NCBI GenBank assembly: GCA_039096225.1
Contig: JBBPEB010000002.1
Span: forward strand, 930,001 to 994,000
Direction of reading: 5' to 3'
Source: Blastocystis sp. Blastoise
Lineage: Eukaryota; Sar; Bigyra; Opalinata; Blastocystidae
Length of the DNA stretch: 64,000 nt
Part shown: positions 61,377 to 64,000 of the stretch, in pieces
Layout: every line of letters starts with the position of its first letter
Numbering within the stretch: the stretch's first letter is position 1
Translations under genes and position numbers: made by a program
Notes under the pieces: generated by a model
What the model was told of the DNA's origin: nothing
Seen by the model: the letters and a program-made list of their open reading frames with translations, nothing else
The model's database searches: none

Positions 61377-62971
61377 ATAGGATAATAAATTATTATTTCT
61401 CTTATTTTCTTTCTTTATATATATTGTTTTCTTTTCTTTATTAGAGTTTTTTCATTATATATATATTATTTTAATAAAAAAGAATATAAAATAGTTTTGT
61501 TAATTGTATTCTTACTATACTTATTAGTATTAAAAGTTTATTAATATTAATTAGTATATAATATTTCAAGAATAAATAATTTTGTTTTATTAAAAATACT
61601 TTTGTAAATATATTTATTTTATAGATATATTAAAAGTAAGATAGAAATCCTAAGAATAAACCAATAAAATATATGTAGGATAAGAATTCTATGAAATAAA
61701 TATCAATACAATCTAATCTATTTAAATAAAAAAATTTTTATTGAAAGTATAAAACAAAAGATAGTATTTAAAATAAAAATGAAAGTTGATTCTATTCTTT
61801 TATTTATCAAAAAAAAAATTTCTATAATCTACAATAATAGGAATGCTATATATATAAATATCAATTTATATAATGTATAAATAAAAATATATTATATCTT
61901 TGAATTTTTTGTAAAAACAAAAAATTAAAAATAGTAAAATCAAAATATAGAATGACTATTATTCAATTAAAAAATGAACAAATATATTAAAATATTAATA
62001 AAAAAAGTTATTGAATACTTAAATACACTAGAGAATATATTTTATAAGCAAGAATAAATTGAGAATAGTATATAATTCATGAATATTATATAATTTATAT
62101 AAAATAGTTAAATGAAGTTTTTAAAACTATTAATAACTATAATAAAATGAGAATAATAATGAAAATAGTTTTTATTTTGATGAAGAGTATAAATACAGAT
62201 AAATATTTAATAATATAGAAATATAATTAAAGAAGATAGATTTGATAAATATATTAAAATAGTATCACTGTCTTTCAACTATTTTGCGATACTTGTTGTG
62301 ACTATCATATAGATACACTTTAAATCAGACTTTTTATTATGGAATATAAAATATTTTTAATAGTTAAAAAATTAACAGAAGTGTCACATTTTTTATGACA
62401 ATTACTGTTCAAGAAAAAAAGTGTTTCAGCGAAGTGAGTGTTTATTCTTAATATATATATCAAAACATTGAATAAAAATAAATTTTTAATAGTTATTGGC
62501 AAACAAAACTTAATAGAAGATTATAAGTCATCAGTTATTTATACCATTAAAGATTATTAAAATTTAATTGTTAATAAAATATAATTATAGTTGTTATAAT
62601 AATAATATGTATATAAACATATTTTTTTTTACCATACTTTATAATTATCTATTTAAAATGATTCACCTTCTATGAGCAACTAGTATTTATTAATAACGAG
62701 TATTCTTTATTAGTATTTGAAATACTAAAGTGATTTGCAATATAAGAATTTATATTACTATAATAATCCTATACTATTTCTATATCATCACCCATATAAT
62801 CAGGATAATATAAATAACAACATATACTACTTTTTTATTATTATTATATAATCATAATTGGTTTGAGGAATACGCTGCTTGTTTCTTAAAATAGAAACTC
62901 TATTGAAAATGGTTTCCAACCATTATATTATATATTGAATAATCTTCTAAAATGACAATTATATACAAACT
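61377..62971 (+). other. Intergenic, 1.6 kb, between convergent family members
   Basis: Extremely AT-rich. No gene is seen except the degenerate repeat at 62265-62440. A 60-codon frame at 62320-62502 (-) overlaps that repeat and is not supported. Confidence 0.45.
62265..62440. mobile_element. Degenerate relative of the 55188-55376 MITE-like element
   Basis: The left end, tcactgtctttca then actattttgcgatacttgtt, parallels tcactaccttcca then aatattttgtgactcttgtg. The middle tgtcacattttttatgacaa parallels taacacatttttctgtgaca. The right end is eroded (gtttcagcgaagtgagtg). Confidence 0.4.
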
Positions 62972-64000
62972 TCATGAATTATCCCAACTTTAATCTGTAT
63001 ATCCTCCAAATATATACATATGGTTGTTATGATCTACATGTTTAATAAGAATCACTGTTACCCCTTTATTTTCATAATAGTTTTGGAATTCATCTTTAGA
63101 ATAAGTATATTCACTTGCTCTTTATATATAGAATAAAAAATATTAAATCACACCTAACTAATAATCTCCTTTTCTTTCCCTTACCAAGTCAATTTTGAAA
63201 TTGATAATCTATATTCTTATTATAAAGAATTGAATAATAAAATTGAGGTTTTATATTTAAATATAATTTTACTTCTCTTCCTTTTTCACTAAATAGTTCT
63301 ATCATTTCTCTCTCAAATAATTCTTTATCAATATCACTTATCTTATCTTCTTCTATATCTATAGTTCCATTATTCACATATTCAGTAATATATTTAATAT
63401 ATTCATATTTCTTGTTCATATATAAACTATCAGTTATATGATTATAATTAATAAATCCATTATCATAATTATTAACATAATTATTCCATAATCCATTCTT
63501 AACTAAATAGTCTTTAATAATATCATTCTTATTTCCATTTATAATTAAAGAAACTTCATCTCCTTCTTCATATTTCTTCATTTTTCGATCTCTTCTTTCT
63601 CTACAAGCAATCAATTCTAAAGGAATGATCAAACCACAAAATTCAAATAAATTCAATAATTCTAATTGTTCCTCATAAGAAAAAGAATTAAAATCTACTT
63701 TCTTTCCATTCAAATAATCTAATAAATAATAAATAAAAGCATCATTACCCCTGTAGTCAAGATATATGAATCCATCATTTGTTCTATATTCTTCTTCACG
63801 TTGATCATCAATAAAAGAGCCTTTTAAGGTATCTAAAACAGATTTCGATATTTGAAATATTGGACCTCTATTCGTAAATCTAATGAAATCAATATCATTA
63901 GCATGATTAGCATCTATATTGACATTCATATCTTCATAATTATTACTTTCATAAATACATTTTTTTCAAATTCATTTCTTTCACCTTCATTTTCAATATA
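62972..64000 (-). pseudogene. BTB-TLDc pseudogene, 5' end beyond window
   Basis: Counterpart of the minus-strand gene at 44097-45685 in the second block. It has several lesions. A seven-A run replaces an eight-base run near 63960, so the frame before NEFEK is shifted by one base. TGA at 63191-63189 replaces the Trp of NWLG. TAA at 62992-62990 replaces the Gln of TDQSW, and a TGA at 62974-62972 ends the reading. The middle is well kept: IRFTNRGPIFQISKSVLDTL, NDGFIYLDYRGNDAFIYYLL, SYEEQLELLNLFEFCG, KKYEEGDEVSLIINGNK. The sequence between the linker and the TLDc part (about 63190-63245) is also scrambled. Confidence 0.8.

Noticed and set aside
44097-64000. TAA as a glutamine codon throughout the genome
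   Set aside because: TAA ends the RNR, ACD, isochorismatase-fold, Vma12-like and mosaic-protein genes exactly where homologues end; paralogue decay with C-to-T bias explains the three cases more simply.

Overview
The window reads as nuclear DNA of a very AT-rich, intron-rich unicellular eukaryote. Genes use the standard code: TAA is the usual stop, TGA is used occasionally, and TGG is Trp. They are interrupted by short spliceosomal introns that nearly all start GTA and end TAG. Many introns consist almost wholly of (TA)n or (TAA/TTA)n microsatellite. Two metabolic genes suggest an anaerobic or microaerophilic protist with a mitochondrion-related organelle: an ADP-forming acetyl-CoA synthetase (ACD) with a presequence-like N-terminus, and a B12-dependent class II ribonucleotide reductase. 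The lineage (Archamoebae, breviate, anaeramoeba or other) cannot be fixed from the sequence alone.

Layout of 1-36,200, mostly conserved housekeeping genes. There is the 5' end of a possible CZIB/UPF0587 gene (-) and a CELF-type RNA-binding protein (+). Next are a GT8 glycosyltransferase with a multi-pass C-terminus (+) and a long C2CD5-like gene (-). An ISOC1/2-type isochorismatase-fold protein (+) and a large mosaic type I membrane protein (+) follow. After a 1.3-kb inverted-repeat element come the class II RNR (+), a Vma12/TMEM199 V-ATPase assembly factor (-), a TOG/HEAT protein (+) and a TEX264-like ER protein (+). The stretch ends with an apparent tandem ubiquitin-like-domain protein (+) and the ACD (+).

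Layout of 36,600-64,000, a duplicated lineage-specific block. A three-gene unit, LRR-like (-) / BTB-TLDc (+) / BTB-TLDc (-), occurs twice: about 37,100-45,700 and about 55,600-64,000. A very long UBR-type E3 ubiquitin ligase gene lies between the copies. A decayed TLDc fragment at 36.6-36.95 kb may be a trace of a third copy. Several family members carry in-frame nonsense codons or a frameshift, and a 530-bp stretch is identical between the two plus-strand copies, which suggests recent gene conversion.

The most notable points are the tandem Ubl protein, introns made of pure microsatellite, recurrent CAA-to-TAA changes in the BTB-TLDc family, the inverted-repeat element at 18.1-19.5 kb with its CCGTATA palindromes, and two related MITE-like repeats. 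No tRNA, rRNA or CRISPR array was recognised. Exon joins were read by eye from conserved protein frames and GT/AG signals, so internal junctions are provisional.
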